In this document: positions 55,701-63,350 of the stretch, one piece after another
How positions within the stretch are numbered: position 1 is the stretch's first letter
Layout: each line of letters starts with the position of its first letter
From: Mycolicibacter sp. MU0102
Lineage (GTDB): Bacteria; Actinomycetota; Actinomycetes; Mycobacteriales; Mycobacteriaceae
Direction of reading: 5' to 3'
Assembly: GCF_963378105.1 (NCBI RefSeq)
Contig: NZ_OY726398.1
Coordinates: 3,906,001-3,970,000 of the forward strand
DNA: 64,000 nt
The notes under the pieces: generated by a model
Database searches by the model: none
What the model was told of the DNA's origin: nothing
What the model saw: the letters and a program-made list of their open reading frames with translations, nothing else
Made by a program: the position numbers and the translations under genes

Positions 55701-58700
55701 CCATCGCCACCAGCACCACCAGCGCCACCATTGCCGCCATCAAGACCAGCACCGGACTGCCCAACACCACTACCGCCGTGACCGCCGGCACCACCATCGC
55801 CACCGTTGCCACCACTGCCCGCGTTACCACCCACGCCACCAACACCGGCAACACCATCGTGGGCACCAGTACCGGCAACACCACCAGCGCCGCCAGCACC
55901 ACCATTGCCACCACGACCGCCATCAGCGCCATCGCCACCGCGGTCACCAGCACCACCGTCAAGCGAACCCGCAGTCCCATCGCCACCGTTGGAACCAGCC
56001 CCACCATTGGAACCGACCCCACCATTGGCACCGTGACCACCGGCACCACCGACGCCACCATTGCCGCCATCACCATCAGAGGCGCGGGTAAGACCGTCTG
56101 CCTGTAGGCCGCCTTGGCCGCCGTTGCCACCGGCGCCGCCGGCACCACCCGCGGTGCCATCGATTGCGCCGTTGGTGCCGTTGGTGCCGTCGAGGCCGGT
56201 GCCGCCGGCCCCGCCGTTGCCGCCCTTGCCGGCGGTGCCATCACTGCCTGCTGCGGCGGTGGTGCCGTTACCGCTGTCGCCGCCGGCGCCGCCGGTGCCG
56301 GCGTTGCCGCCCTTGCCGCCGTCTTGTCCGGCATACCCACCGGTGTGCTCGGTGGTGCCATTGGCGCCATCAGCACCATCAGCACCGGTGCCGCCGTTGC
56401 CGGCGTTCCCACCAACACCACCAATACCGTGGGCGCCGGTGCTCGAGCCGGTACCGCCGACCCCACCGGCACCGCCGGTGCCACCGTTGCCGCCGCGGGT
56501 GCCATCAGCACCCGGGGTGGCCCCGTTGCTGCCGTTGAAGCCGCTACCACCGCGGCCCCCACCGCCACCAGCTCCACCGGCACCATCAGCGGCCGCCGTG
56601 ACCCCATCGGCTTCCAAGCCACCCGTGCCGCCGTTGCCGCCGGCCCCGCCGGCACCACCGGCAGTGCCATCGGGGTTGGTTGCGTTGCCGTTCACACCAT
56701 CAAGACCGGTACCACCGAGGCCACCGGCACCGCCCTTACCCGCTGCGCCATCACTGCCGTTCGCCGCGGTCGTGCCGTTACCACTGTCACCACCGGCGCC
56801 CCCGACACCGGCGTTACCACCGGCGCCGCCGTCACCACCGGCATAGCCGGCGGTGTGCTCGGCGTTGCCGTTGGCGCCGTTCGCCCCGGCGGCGCCGTTG
56901 CCACCGTTGCCGGCGTTACCACCGACCCCACCAGCACCATGGACACCCTCGATCGTGCCGCTGCCGCCGACACCACCGGCGCCGCCGGCGCCACCATTGC
57001 CACCGCGAGTGCCATCAGAGCCCGGCTCATCCCCGTTAGTCCCGTTGAGGCCGTTACCACCGCGGCCGCCCAGGCCACCGGCACCACCATTGCCCGTCGT
57101 CGCCTGCGTGCCATCGGTGTTCAGACCACCGGTGCCGCCGTTGCCGCCGGCCCCACCCGCGCCGCCCGCAGTGCCATCGGGGTTTTCGGCGGTGCCGTTG
57201 ACCCCATCAAGGCCCGTGCCGCCGTGGCCACCGTTGCCACCGATCCCGGCGACGCCATCGGCGCCGCTGGCCGAGGTAGTGCCGCCGCCGCTGTCGCCGC
57301 CGGTACCGCCCTTGCCGGCGTTGCCACCATTGCCACCGTCCTGGCCGGCGAACCCGCCCGCATGCTCGCTATCGCCATCGGCGCCGTCGCCACCATCAGC
57401 GCCGTTACCACCATTGCCGCCGTTACCGCCCAAACCGCCAACACCGTGAGCGCCTTCGACCGAACCGTGACCGCCCTGCCCGCCGTTGCCGCCGGCACCG
57501 CCATCACCAGCGTTGGTGCCATCACCACCGGGGCCATCGCCGTTGTAGCCGTTGAAACCGTTACCGCCGGCGCCGCCATCACCACCAGCACCACCCACAC
57601 CTTGGGCGGCCTGGGCGCCATCGGCGTTCAAGCCACCGGCGCCACCCTCGCCGCCGTGGCCGCCGTGGCCACCACCGGTGCCATTAATGCTGCTCGCGAC
57701 ACCATTGGTGCCCAAGAAGCCATCCCCACCGGCCCCACCATTGCCACCCACCGTGGCCGACCCATCGAGACCATCGGTGGCCTGGCCACTGCCATCACCG
57801 TTGGCACCGCCGGTGCCGCCGGCACCGAAGTCCCCGCCGCGGCCGCCGGCACCACCATTGCCGGCATCGGGATGCTCGGCGCTGCCGGCCGCACCCTGGC
57901 CGCCAGCACCCGCGTTCCCGGCGTTGCCGCCATCCCCGGCGGCCCCGCCGGCACCCGAAGTGCCCGCGTTGCCGTGCGCCGCGGTTCCCGCAGCACCGCC
58001 GGCACCACCATTGCCACCGGCACCACCGGAGCCGGCGTCGCCGCCGGCGCCGCCCTTGCCATCCCCGCCGTCGGCGAACGACCCGGTTACGCCGTCGGCG
58101 CCGCGGCCGCCGCCACCACCGGCCGCGCCCTTACCACCAGCACCACCGGAGCCGGCGTTACCGGCTACCGAACCACCCGAGCCACCCGCACCACCGACAC
58201 CACCATTGCCGCCGGTGCCACCCGAGATCCCGGACGCACCCGGGTAGGCGCCATCGGCGCCGGTTGCGCCCGCAATACCGTTACCACCAACACCGCCAGA
58301 AGCGCCGTTGCCGTGAGCGCCACCATTGCCCCCGGCGCCACCGGCACCACCCGAGGTGCCATCGCCGTTGGCCAAGACCCCGGTGCCGTGACCGCCGTTA
58401 CCGCCGACACCACCGTTGCCACTGATCCCGGTCGGGACCAGACCATCGGCGCCCGGACGGCCCGCGTTGCCCCACATCCAGGACATGAACTTCTCACCCG
58501 CGGCCCCACCTAGGCCGGCGATGGTGCCGATCTGGCCACCATCACCGCCAGCACCACCATCACCACCGCCGAGGGCGCCATCACCACCGGCACCGCCAGC
58601 GCCACCGTCGCCGGCCAAGCCCGCATTGCCCCCCGCTCCGCCATCACCGGCAGCACCGAAGTGCCCACCCACACCACCCACGCCACCACGGCCACCGGCG

Positions 58701-59791
58701 CCACCATCGCCACCGACCCCGCCGACGCCACCATTGCCGCCCAGATCATCGACACTGACCGCGCCGGCACCACCAGCGCCGCCGGTGCCACCGGTGCCGC
58801 CGGCACCACCAGCGCCGCCGATACCACCGAGACCGAGCACGAACCCGGCCGCGCCACCGGCGCCACCATTGCCACCCAGGCCACCGATCAGCCCGTCACC
58901 ACCATCGGTGCCATTCAGCGCCGCCAACACCCCATCAATACCCGCGGCACCCGCGGCACCGACCGCGCCCGCACCACCGGCGCCCCCAGCGCCACCGAAA
59001 CCGATCAAGCCCGCGACATCACCACCGGCGCCACCATTTCCGCCGGCCAGCAACGCGTCAATCGAGGCCCCACCCGCACCACCAGCGCCGCCATCACCGA
59101 ACAACCAGCCACCCACACCACCAGCGCCGCCATCGGCACCCTCAAAACCCGCACCGCCGGTGCCGCCGTTGCCGAACATGCCCGCAGCGCCACCGACGCC
59201 ACCGACACCCCCAGCGATCCCGGCCACACCCGCAGCACCGGCGCCACCATCACCGAACAAGAAGCCGCCATCACCGAGGTTTCCAAACCACCCCGTAGCC
59301 CCCAACAACGAGTCATTGGACCCGGTGAACCCATCGACACCGTTACCGATCAACTCCCGACCGAACAAGTCCACAAACGGCTGGTTGATCAAGTCCAAAA
59401 ACTGCTGATTACCAGCAATGAAGTCCTGCGTCAGGTCATACAGCGGCAGATACAGGTCCTCGTGGTAGAACGACGCCACCGCCAGATCGAACTGCTCAAA
59501 AGCATCAAACAAGAAGTTGCCCGCATCCGCAGCACCCGGATCGGCCCACCCCGCCCACAACGCCGAACCCGGATCGGTCAACTCCGACCAAAACACCGGA
59601 TCCAACAAATCAAAACCATCAGCCGACGCCACCGGCGACGACCCCACCCCAAACCCCAAAAACACCGCCACAACACTCGACGCAGCAGCTACGCGATGCC
59701 CCACGCGCGGACCGGACGAACGAACAACGTCGCCGCACATCTGCCGGCCCTTCGAACGGCCAAGGGCCTTGCTGTTGTGCTGACGAGTCAC
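49778..59791 (-). CDS. Giant PGRS-repeat protein with signal peptide and no PE domain
   Basis: A 3337-residue protein. Residues about 33-58 read as a signal peptide (RVAAASSVVAVFLGFGVGSSPVASA), preceded by a long basic leader; a 110-residue unique region follows (DGFDLLDPVFWSELTDPG ... TGSNDSLLGATGWFGNLG), then about 3150 residues of GGxGG-type PGRS repeats to the end (ATGAPA). The PE domain that starts classical PE_PGRS proteins is absent, so export by the general pathway rather than type VII is possible. Residues about 1235-2313 come from an 831-bp tandem array. The start is a GTG at 59791 with AGGTAAG ahead. Possible calcium binding or surface location is inferred from family. The PGRS track reads GC-rich on both strands and produces long false frames. 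Confidence 0.9.
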   Translation of the reverse strand: MTRQHNSKALGRSKGRQMCGDVVRSSGPRVGHRVAAASSVVAVFLGFGVGSSPVASADGFDLLDPVFWSELTDPGSALWAGWADPGAADAGNFLFDAFEQFDLAVASFYHEDLYLPLYDLTQDFIAGNQQFLDLINQPFVDLFGRELIGNGVDGFTGSNDSLLGATGWFGNLGDGGFLFGDGGAGAAGVAGIAGGVGGVGGAAGMFGNGGTGGAGFEGADGGAGGVGGWLFGDGGAGGAGGASIDALLAGGNGGAGGDVAGLIGFGGAGGAGGAGAVGAAGAAGIDGVLAALNGTDGGDGLIGGLGGNGGAGGAAGFVLGLGGIGGAGGAGGTGGTGGAGGAGAVSVDDLGGNGGVGGVGGDGGAGGRGGVGGVGGHFGAAGDGGAGGNAGLAGDGGAGGAGGDGALGGGDGGAGGDGGQIGTIAGLGGAAGEKFMSWMWGNAGRPGADGLVPTGISGNGGVGGNGGHGTGVLANGDGTSGGAGGAGGNGGAHGNGASGGVGGNGIAGATGADGAYPGASGISGGTGGNGGVGGAGGSGGSVAGNAGSGGAGGKGAAGGGGGRGADGVTGSFADGGDGKGGAGGDAGSGGAGGNGGAGGAAGTAAHGNAGTSGAGGAAGDGGNAGNAGAGGQGAAGSAEHPDAGNGGAGGRGGDFGAGGTGGANGDGSGQATDGLDGSATVGGNGGAGGDGFLGTNGVASSINGTGGGHGGHGGEGGAGGLNADGAQAAQGVGGAGGDGGAGGNGFNGYNGDGPGGDGTNAGDGGAGGNGGQGGHGSVEGAHGVGGLGGNGGNGGNGADGGDGADGDSEHAGGFAGQDGGNGGNAGKGGTGGDSGGGTTSASGADGVAGIGGNGGHGGTGLDGVNGTAENPDGTAGGAGGAGGNGGTGGLNTDGTQATTGNGGAGGLGGRGGNGLNGTNGDEPGSDGTRGGNGGAGGAGGVGGSGTIEGVHGAGGVGGNAGNGGNGAAGANGANGNAEHTAGYAGGDGGAGGNAGVGGAGGDSGNGTTAANGSDGAAGKGGAGGLGGTGLDGVNGNATNPDGTAGGAGGAGGNGGTGGLEADGVTAAADGAGGAGGGGGRGGSGFNGSNGATPGADGTRGGNGGTGGAGGVGGTGSSTGAHGIGGVGGNAGNGGTGADGADGANGTTEHTGGYAGQDGGKGGNAGTGGAGGDSGNGTTAAAGSDGTAGKGGNGGAGGTGLDGTNGTNGAIDGTAGGAGGAGGNGGQGGLQADGLTRASDGDGGNGGVGGAGGHGANGGVGSNGGAGSNGGDGTAGSLDGGAGDRGGDGADGGRGGNGGAGGAGGVAGTGAHDGVAGVGGVGGNAGSGGNGGDGGAGGHGGSGVGQSGAGLDGGNGGAGGAGGDGGAGGVAGTAGAGGVGGDGTRAADGAAGTDGLQGLGGVGGNAGSGAAGTDGAAGRDGLSNGNTSIDGEAGGAGGAGGNAGVGGVGGSGRGGQAAGGSDGTAGVGGNGGAGGRGADGVDGVAGAVDGSAGGNGGAGGNGGHGGLTADGVTRASDGDGGNGGVGGAGGHGANGGVGSNGGAGSNGGDGTAGSTNGGAGDRGGDGADGGRGGNGGAGGAGGVAGTGAHDGVAGVGGVGGNAGSGGNGGDGGAGGHGGSGVGQSGAGLDGGNGGAGGAGGDGGAGGVAGTAGAGGVGGDGTRAADGAAGTDGLQGLGGVGGNAGSGAAGTDGAAGRDGLSNGNTSIDGEAGGAGGAGGNAGVGGVGGSGRGGQAAGGSDGTAGVGGNGGAGGRGADGVDGVAGAVDGSAGGNGGAGGNGGHGGLTADGVTRASDGDGGNGGVGGAGGHGANGGVGSNGGAGSNGGDGTAGSTNGGAGDRGGDGADGGRGGNGGAGGAGGVAGTGAHDGVAGVGGVGGNAGSGGNGGDGGAGGHGGSGVGQSGAGLDGGNGGAGGAGGDGGAGGVAGTAGAGGVGGDGTRAADGAAGTDGLQGLGGVGGNAGSGAAGTDGAAGRDGLSNGNTSIDGEAGGAGGAGGNAGVGGVGGSGRGGQAAGGSDGTAGVGGNGGAGGRGADGVDGVAGAVDGSAGGNGGAGGNGGHGGLTADGVTRASDGDGGNGGVGGAGGHGANGGVGSNGGAGSNGGDGTAGSTNGGAGDRGGDGADGGRGGNGGAGGAGGVAGTGAHDGVAGVGGVGGNAGSGGNGGDGGAGGHGGSGVGQSGAGLDGGAGGAGGAGGDGGAGGVAGTAGAGGVGGDGTRAADGAAGTDGLQGLGGVGGNAGSGAAGTDGAAGRDGLSNGNTSIDGEAGGAGGAGGNAGVGGVGGSGRGGQAAGGSDGTAGVGGNGGAGGRGADGVDGSQATAPGGNGGAGTNGGNGGNGGAAGNGGRNADGSASGFNGTQGNGGDGGAGGDGGAGYQGLNGVNLGDNGQEGGRGGAAGSGGHGGTGAVGGAGGSGGNGGQGGNGGEGRDGYDAAGDGNAEAGAHGGNAGDGGNGGAGGAGGTGGNGGASTAAGGVAGANGSGGNGGRGGAAGTPGDGGDGKTGDAAHLAGGNGGNGGNAGAAGAGGERGAAGTGGSAGTGNAGQEGIAGSGVTGVVGNGGNGGNGYDAGSDDHAAASTNGGNGGAGGNGGDRGNGGNGGHGGDGTTGAQGADGQNPGASGNTGGTGGSGGQGGAGGASGTQAGNAGSGGNGGHGATGGAGGKGNDGNTGSFANGGTGNGGNGGNGGAGGQGGNGGDGGAAGALNNGSGSAGAQGTGGNAGSGGNGANPGDGGNGASGIATHTNGGNGGNGGNVGHGGAAGTAGVGSNGSGQAGTSGSAPTGVIVGNGGDGGAGYTPAPPATTGQTAANGGAGGNGGNGGDHGNGGTGGTGGNGANGADATTMQSGGGRGGNGGNGGTGGKGGLGGSVMGSDGGVGAGGNGGAGGAGATGEFAVNNGYGGTGGTGGNGGNAGGATGQVGNGGTGGTGGDGADGVRAYNGGTGAQGGNGGTGGLAGTVGHGGVAGNGGDGGAGGTGAAGSVTYDNGQGGTGGTGGLGGNAGNGTGTAGNGGVGGDGGAGAHGQVSYNNGYGGNGGRGGTGGLAGTVGAAGQVGNGGTGGAGGDGADGQVGYNNGYGGNGGNGGFGGNAANSTGQAGAGGNGGNGGQGHDGQLGYNNGYGGNGGNGGNGGQNGSVGTAGPIVSSGGNAGDGGNGADSTSTSNNSYGGNGGNGGSGGNAGAATGQAGSGGNGGIGGNGRAGRIDANNGYGGNGGRGGNGGNAGSIGTGGIGGNGAYGGDGGAGANGDIYRNNGTGGIGGTGGAGGDAGTSSPGASDGRPATTQGSQNGDGGNGGVGGNGANGVVEVNGGTPGVGGAGGTAGAAGTGGSGGQAGSGGQAGATGAPA
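52853..56089 (-). repeat. 831-bp tandem repeat array inside the PGRS gene (about 3.9 units)
   Basis: The sequence at 52853 (gccatcaacaccgtcagcac) recurs at 53684, and later landmarks recur every 831 bp: 53016/53847/54678 and 53035/53866/54697/55528. Each unit codes 277 residues. Copies are nearly identical at DNA level, with few differences (for example the stretch near 55958-55978 replaced in the last unit, and the CAATC for CAATG change at 55507-55511). This suggests recent duplication or gene conversion and a likely length polymorphism between strains. Confidence 0.93.
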
Positions 59792-59957
59792 GTCTTACCT
59801 GCTCTCGGACCGGCGTGTCCTCAACCTGAGGAAGCGGACAGATTCCGCGAAGACGGAAGCTACCGGCGAGTAGCGGGGCCCGCCACTCGAAAATGGAGAG
59901 AAGTGTCCTGTCGTGGACAAAGCGCGACCGAAACAGGCCTAAAACGCCTGGTCGTAT

Positions 59958-60000
59958 TCACTTCAGAAATGAAGTCCATCACTATGGACTGAAAAAGTGA
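59958..60000. repeat. Nested hairpin upstream of the PGRS gene
   Basis: Inner arms AGTCCAT (59973-59979) and ATGGACT (59984-59990) pair perfectly around CACT; outer arms TCACTTCAG (59958-59966) and CTGAAAAAGTGA (59989-60000) can extend the stem with a bulge. It lies about 170 bp before the GTG at 59791, so it may be in the leader or promoter. Function unknown. Confidence 0.45.
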
Positions 60001-60086
60001 AATCACTCATAGGCTTACTAACGGAAACGTCAATTTGGGCCAAGAAAAGAGGCCTCAGTCCTTCGACGACCGACCAATCCGGACTG

Positions 60087-60103
60087 CCCTAGGGGGCCTA
60101 GGG
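60087..60103. repeat. CCCTAGG-GGG-CCTAGGG inverted repeat
   Basis: Perfect 7-bp arms with a 3-base centre in the intergenic region between PGRS and SDR genes. It may end the SDR operon or be a regulator site; no T-run follows on either strand. Confidence 0.45.
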
Positions 60104-60382
60104 TAACCCGTACGCGACTTTCGTCCACTTGACTGCCATCTTCGCCACCATGGGTTTTCCGGCGGCGTTCCAGCCAAGAAGCGAGGATGGGGTCTGCCGA
60201 CGTCACCGACTAGCACGTCCGCGCGCCGGCACACCTGACTCTCAGATCCCGACGGGTCGAGCTACGTAGTGGACCAGGCGACCTCGCCTGATAAGCGAAG
60301 AACGAATCACCCCGGATGTGACGGCCGACGAAAGCCGCTGAACATTCGTGGCGACGGCGTCAAGAAGTGAGGTCCCGCCGTG

Positions 60383-61258
60383 TCAGCGGCTCGCCACCAT
60401 GGTGTGCAGTTCGTCGACGGTCCAGGGCGAAAAGCGCTGATGATCGCGGTAGCCGAGCACCGCGGGAACCGGGCGTTCGAAGCGGCCCAGGAAGCCACCC
60501 GAGGCCAGGAAAACCGATCCGCTCACTTCGGCGGACAAATCGCTGGCCAGGTAGGCGTACAGCGGGGCGACGTAATCGGCGGGGGCTGGATCAAGCGAAG
60601 CCCGCATGCTGATCTCATCCAACAGGCCTCTGGCGTTCAGGTCTCGGATGTGTTCCTCATAGTCGCCTCCGGTGGACAACCGTGTCTTCGCGCCCGGACA
60701 GACGACATTCGCCCGCACCCCGTGGGGCGCGAGTTCCGCGGCCACCGCCAGGGTCAGTCCGTTGATCGCGCCCTTGCCGGCGGGATATCCGGTGCCGCCG
60801 TAATCGCCCAGAAATGCCACCGACCCGCTGTTCACGATCGAGCCGCGGCGCTGCTCAACCATGATCGGCGCGGCCGCCCGGCAGGTCTGAAAAGCCGTGC
60901 CCAAATGTGCGTCGAGCAGGCCGTGGAACTGCTCGGTGGACACCGACAGGATCGAGGAGCCGGGGGGTTCGGCGACGCCGGCGCAGTTGATCAGCACGTC
61001 GACGCTGCCGTACTCCTCCCGACAGGCCTGGACCAGTGCCACGGCGGTCGCCTCGACATGGGCCGCGCCGGCCAGGCCGACGGCCCGCCCACCCGCTGCG
61101 GTGATCGCTTCGGTGGTGTCCTGCACCGCCCCCGGGTCCCGGCCGTTGACCACCACTCCGGCACCGCAGCCCGCCAGCAGCAGCGCCACCGCTCGGCCGA
61201 TGCCGCGGCTGCCGCCGACCACAACGGCGCCCCGCGCGGCGAGCAGGTCCTGGGTCAC
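60383..61258 (-). CDS. Short-chain dehydrogenase/reductase, last gene of the Rv0768-type operon
   Basis: A 291-residue SDR: GAVVVGGSRGIGRAVALLLA at the cofactor site (arginine favouring NADP(H)), INCAGVAEP, SGSVAFLGDYGG with the catalytic serine, YPAGK for the Tyr/Lys pair. The C-terminal extension (about residues 250-291: GRFERPVPAVLGYRDHQRFSPWTVDELHTM) is longer than in the classical form. The GTG at 61258 overlaps the carboxymuconolactone-decarboxylase-like stop (GTGA). M. tuberculosis does not have an SDR gene at this place as I recall, so it may be an addition to the cluster. Confidence 0.9.
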   Translation of the reverse strand: MTQDLLAARGAVVVGGSRGIGRAVALLLAGCGAGVVVNGRDPGAVQDTTEAITAAGGRAVGLAGAAHVEATAVALVQACREEYGSVDVLINCAGVAEPPGSSILSVSTEQFHGLLDAHLGTAFQTCRAAAPIMVEQRRGSIVNSGSVAFLGDYGGTGYPAGKGAINGLTLAVAAELAPHGVRANVVCPGAKTRLSTGGDYEEHIRDLNARGLLDEISMRASLDPAPADYVAPLYAYLASDLSAEVSGSVFLASGGFLGRFERPVPAVLGYRDHQRFSPWTVDELHTMVASR

Positions 61259-61680
61259 TCGCCCTTCTGCTTATCCAGCACGGCTGCGACGTTGGCCTTC
61301 TTGTCCTCGCCCTTGCCCGCGGCAGCGGCCTTGTTGCGCTTGGCAATCACCTTCTCCACCACGGCGTTCAACCCGGATCCGCGTGGGAAGCCGACGTAGT
61401 GGGTGATGAAGATGGCCATCTCGCGCAGCTCGTCCTCGGTCAGCTCACCGTTGTGCAGGGCGGCGTTGACCTGGATCTCGGCCAGGTCCTTCTCCCCCAC
61501 CGCGGTGACCACCGTCAGCGTCATCAGGCGCTTGTCGCGCATGGAAAGCCCCGGGCGGCTCCAGATCCGGCCGAACAGGTGGTCGGCGGTGAGCGCGAAG
61601 TACTCACCCGGCATATCGGGCATGTCCCAGGCGTAGACCTCGTTCATCTTGGCCAGCCCGGTACGGCGCAGTTCGTCCAT
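61255..61680 (-). CDS. Carboxymuconolactone-decarboxylase-family protein (Rv0771-like)
   Basis: A 141-residue CMD-fold protein: ALTADHLFGRIWSRPGLSMRDKRLMTLTVVTAVGEKDLAEIQVNAALHNGELTEDELREMAIFITHYVGFP is the conserved core, with a lysine-rich tail (KRNKAAAAGKGEDKK). No CxxC pair is present, so it is not AhpD-like; decarboxylase activity of this branch is not certain. The ATG at 61680 overlaps the stop of the upstream dehydrogenase by one base (TGATG). Confidence 0.9.
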   Translation of the reverse strand: MDELRRTGLAKMNEVYAWDMPDMPGEYFALTADHLFGRIWSRPGLSMRDKRLMTLTVVTAVGEKDLAEIQVNAALHNGELTEDELREMAIFITHYVGFPRGSGLNAVVEKVIAKRNKAAAAGKGEDKKANVAAVLDKQKGE

Positions 61681-62570
61681 CAGATCTCTCCCGGTTCTTG
61701 AAAAGCGGAGTCCTCGGTGTGCGGCACGCCCAGACCGGCGGCGAGTTCGGCGAGCGCCACCTGGGCGAGCGGAAGGTCGACCCCGGTGGCCTGTCCCAAT
61801 CCCAGTGCGAGACTGAGGTCTTTCTCGCCGAGTCCCCGGGTGTGGGTGAAGGCGTTGTACAGGAAGTGGTCCGCCGGCAGCGGTGCAGTCGAGTCCAGCA
61901 GCATGATCGCGCCGGGGCCGCCGGTGAGCGCATCGGTGTGGCGCACCACCCGGCCCAGCGCCTGCAGATCGAGTCCGGCCGCCTCGGCCAATTTCATGGC
62001 TTCGCCGGCCGCCGCGTAGGCAGTGAACGTCAACATGTTGCGTGCCAGCTTCATTCGGGTTCCAGCGCCGGGCTCCCCGGCGTGGATCACCAGCGATGCC
62101 CACTGCTTGAATGCCGGCTTGATCTGCTCGTAGACCGCCCGATCGGCACCGACCATGGTGGCCAGTTGGCCCTTCTCGGCCGCCCCGGCACCACCGCTGA
62201 CCGGCGCGTCGATGACGTGAATGCCCTGCGGCTTGAGTTCCTCGGCCAGCTCGGCGGCCGTGGTGTCGGCGATCGTCGAGTGGATCGCGATGACGGTGCC
62301 CGGCTTCGCGGCGGGCACCAGCTCGGCGACCACCTGTCGTACCTGGGCGTCGTCGAGCACCGTGATGCTGATGATGTCGGCGTTCGCCCCGACCTCGGCG
62401 ACGCTGCCCGCAACGCTGGCCCCGGCCTCGGCCAGTGGCGTCATCGCTTCGGTCCGCAGGTCGAATATCGTTACGCCGCCGGGCCAGTCGACCAGACGCT
62501 TGGCCATCGGCGCCCCCATATTGCCGAGGCCGATGTAGCCAAGACGGGGCTGCTGTTCCGGGCTGCTCAT
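61680..62570 (-). CDS. 3-hydroxyisobutyrate/6-phosphogluconate dehydrogenase-family oxidoreductase (Rv0770-like)
   Basis: A 296-residue beta-hydroxyacid dehydrogenase. NAD(P) site GYIGLGNMGAPMAKRL near residue 10, substrate segment DAPVSGGAGAAEKGQLATMVG near 120, catalytic lysine in GAGTRMKLARNML near 170. Members oxidise 3-hydroxyisobutyrate, tartronate semialdehyde or similar. The ATG at 62570 overlaps the SDR stop (ATGA); upstream ATG codons in frame lack support. Substrate unknown. Confidence 0.93.
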   Translation of the reverse strand: MSSPEQQPRLGYIGLGNMGAPMAKRLVDWPGGVTIFDLRTEAMTPLAEAGASVAGSVAEVGANADIISITVLDDAQVRQVVAELVPAAKPGTVIAIHSTIADTTAAELAEELKPQGIHVIDAPVSGGAGAAEKGQLATMVGADRAVYEQIKPAFKQWASLVIHAGEPGAGTRMKLARNMLTFTAYAAAGEAMKLAEAAGLDLQALGRVVRHTDALTGGPGAIMLLDSTAPLPADHFLYNAFTHTRGLGEKDLSLALGLGQATGVDLPLAQVALAELAAGLGVPHTEDSAFQEPGEI

Positions 62571-63319
62571 GAGCGGATGATCTGTCCGCCGTCGACGTTG
62601 AAGATCTGGCCGGTGATCCACGACGCCTGCTCCGACAGCAGGAACAGGCACATCGGGACGAGATCCTCGGGCGTGCCCATCCGGGCCAGCGGCAGCTGCT
62701 GCACCATCTGCTTGACGATGGCCTGTGGGGTGGTGACCCGGTTGGCCTCGGTGTCGATCGGGCCGGGTGCGATCGCGTTGATCCGGATGTTGCGCCAGCC
62801 CAGCTCACGGGAGAGCTGCTGAGTCAGGCCGTTGACGCCGACCTTGGCCAGACCGTAGAAGTTGGAGTACACCCATGCCGCGGTGGAGGACTGGTTGACG
62901 ATCGCGCCGCCGCCCCGCTTGGCCATGTGCTCGTAGACGGCTCGCGTGCAGATCAGTGCGCCGTCCAGATTCACCCGCATGAAGTTCTCGTAGTAATCCC
63001 ACGGCACGGTCAGCAGGCCGTCGAGCTTCATCCCGCCGAAGATCGCGGCGTTGTTGACCAGGTAGTCGATTCCGCCGAACTCGGCCACGGCCGCATCCGC
63101 CATGGCCTGCGCCGATTCCAGGTCGGAGACGTCGACGCGCACCGCGATCGCCTTGCCGCCGTCGGCAACGATCTGGTCGGCCACGGTCTTCGCGCCGTCG
63201 ATGTTGATGTCAGCGACCACCACCGCGGCGCCGTCGGCGGCGAGGGCCTGGGCATAGGCCTGCCCGATACCGCCACCAGAGCCGGTGACGATAGCCACCT
63301 TGTCGTCGAATTGGCCCAT
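62567..63319 (-). CDS. Short-chain dehydrogenase/reductase (Rv0769-like)
   Basis: A 250-residue classical SDR: VAIVTGSGGGIGQAYAQALA, ADINIDG, NNAAIF, NQSSTAAW, YGLAK for the Tyr/Lys pair and the C-terminal ASWITGQIFNVDGGQIIRS. Catalytic serine fits QSST. The ATG is at 63319; the gap to the aldehyde dehydrogenase is 31 bp. It likely oxidises a hydroxy compound of the operon; the aldehyde dehydrogenase and the beta-hydroxyacid dehydrogenase around it suggest a degradative route whose substrate is unknown. Confidence 0.95.
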   Translation of the reverse strand: MGQFDDKVAIVTGSGGGIGQAYAQALAADGAAVVVADINIDGAKTVADQIVADGGKAIAVRVDVSDLESAQAMADAAVAEFGGIDYLVNNAAIFGGMKLDGLLTVPWDYYENFMRVNLDGALICTRAVYEHMAKRGGGAIVNQSSTAAWVYSNFYGLAKVGVNGLTQQLSRELGWRNIRINAIAPGPIDTEANRVTTPQAIVKQMVQQLPLARMGTPEDLVPMCLFLLSEQASWITGQIFNVDGGQIIRS

Positions 63320-63350
63320 CTGCTTGTTCTCCTTGATCCGGTACTAGTCG

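Larger units (their letters stand above)
59792..60382. other. 591-bp intergenic region, no gene seen
   Basis: Between the PGRS start and the SDR stop, both on the minus strand. It should hold the PGRS promoter and leader and the end of the SDR operon. No protein with family features is seen in any frame. The part at about 59950-60060 is AT-richer than its surroundings and holds two hairpins listed separately. Confidence 0.6.

Noticed and set aside
52853..56089. CRISPR array
   Set aside because: The units are 831 bp, contiguous and coding in one frame; there are no short repeats with unique spacers and no cas genes.
52004..56107. Plus-strand open frame of 1367 residues, and another of 799 residues at 56114-58513
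   Set aside because: They are antisense to the PGRS gene. Their Thr/Ala-rich text is the reverse reading of GGC/GCC-rich repeats, with no ribosome site and no domain.
50486..59408. Many Pro/Ala-rich or Met/Val-rich frames on both strands
   Set aside because: Composition artefacts of the PGRS repeats; they recur with the 831-bp period.
59430..59791. PE domain at the start of the PGRS protein
   Set aside because: The first 170 residues lack the PE motif and helical pair; they read as a signal peptide and a unique head.
60307..60498. 63-residue minus-strand frame after the SDR gene
   Set aside because: It overlaps the end of the SDR gene in another frame, has no ribosome site and no recognisable feature.
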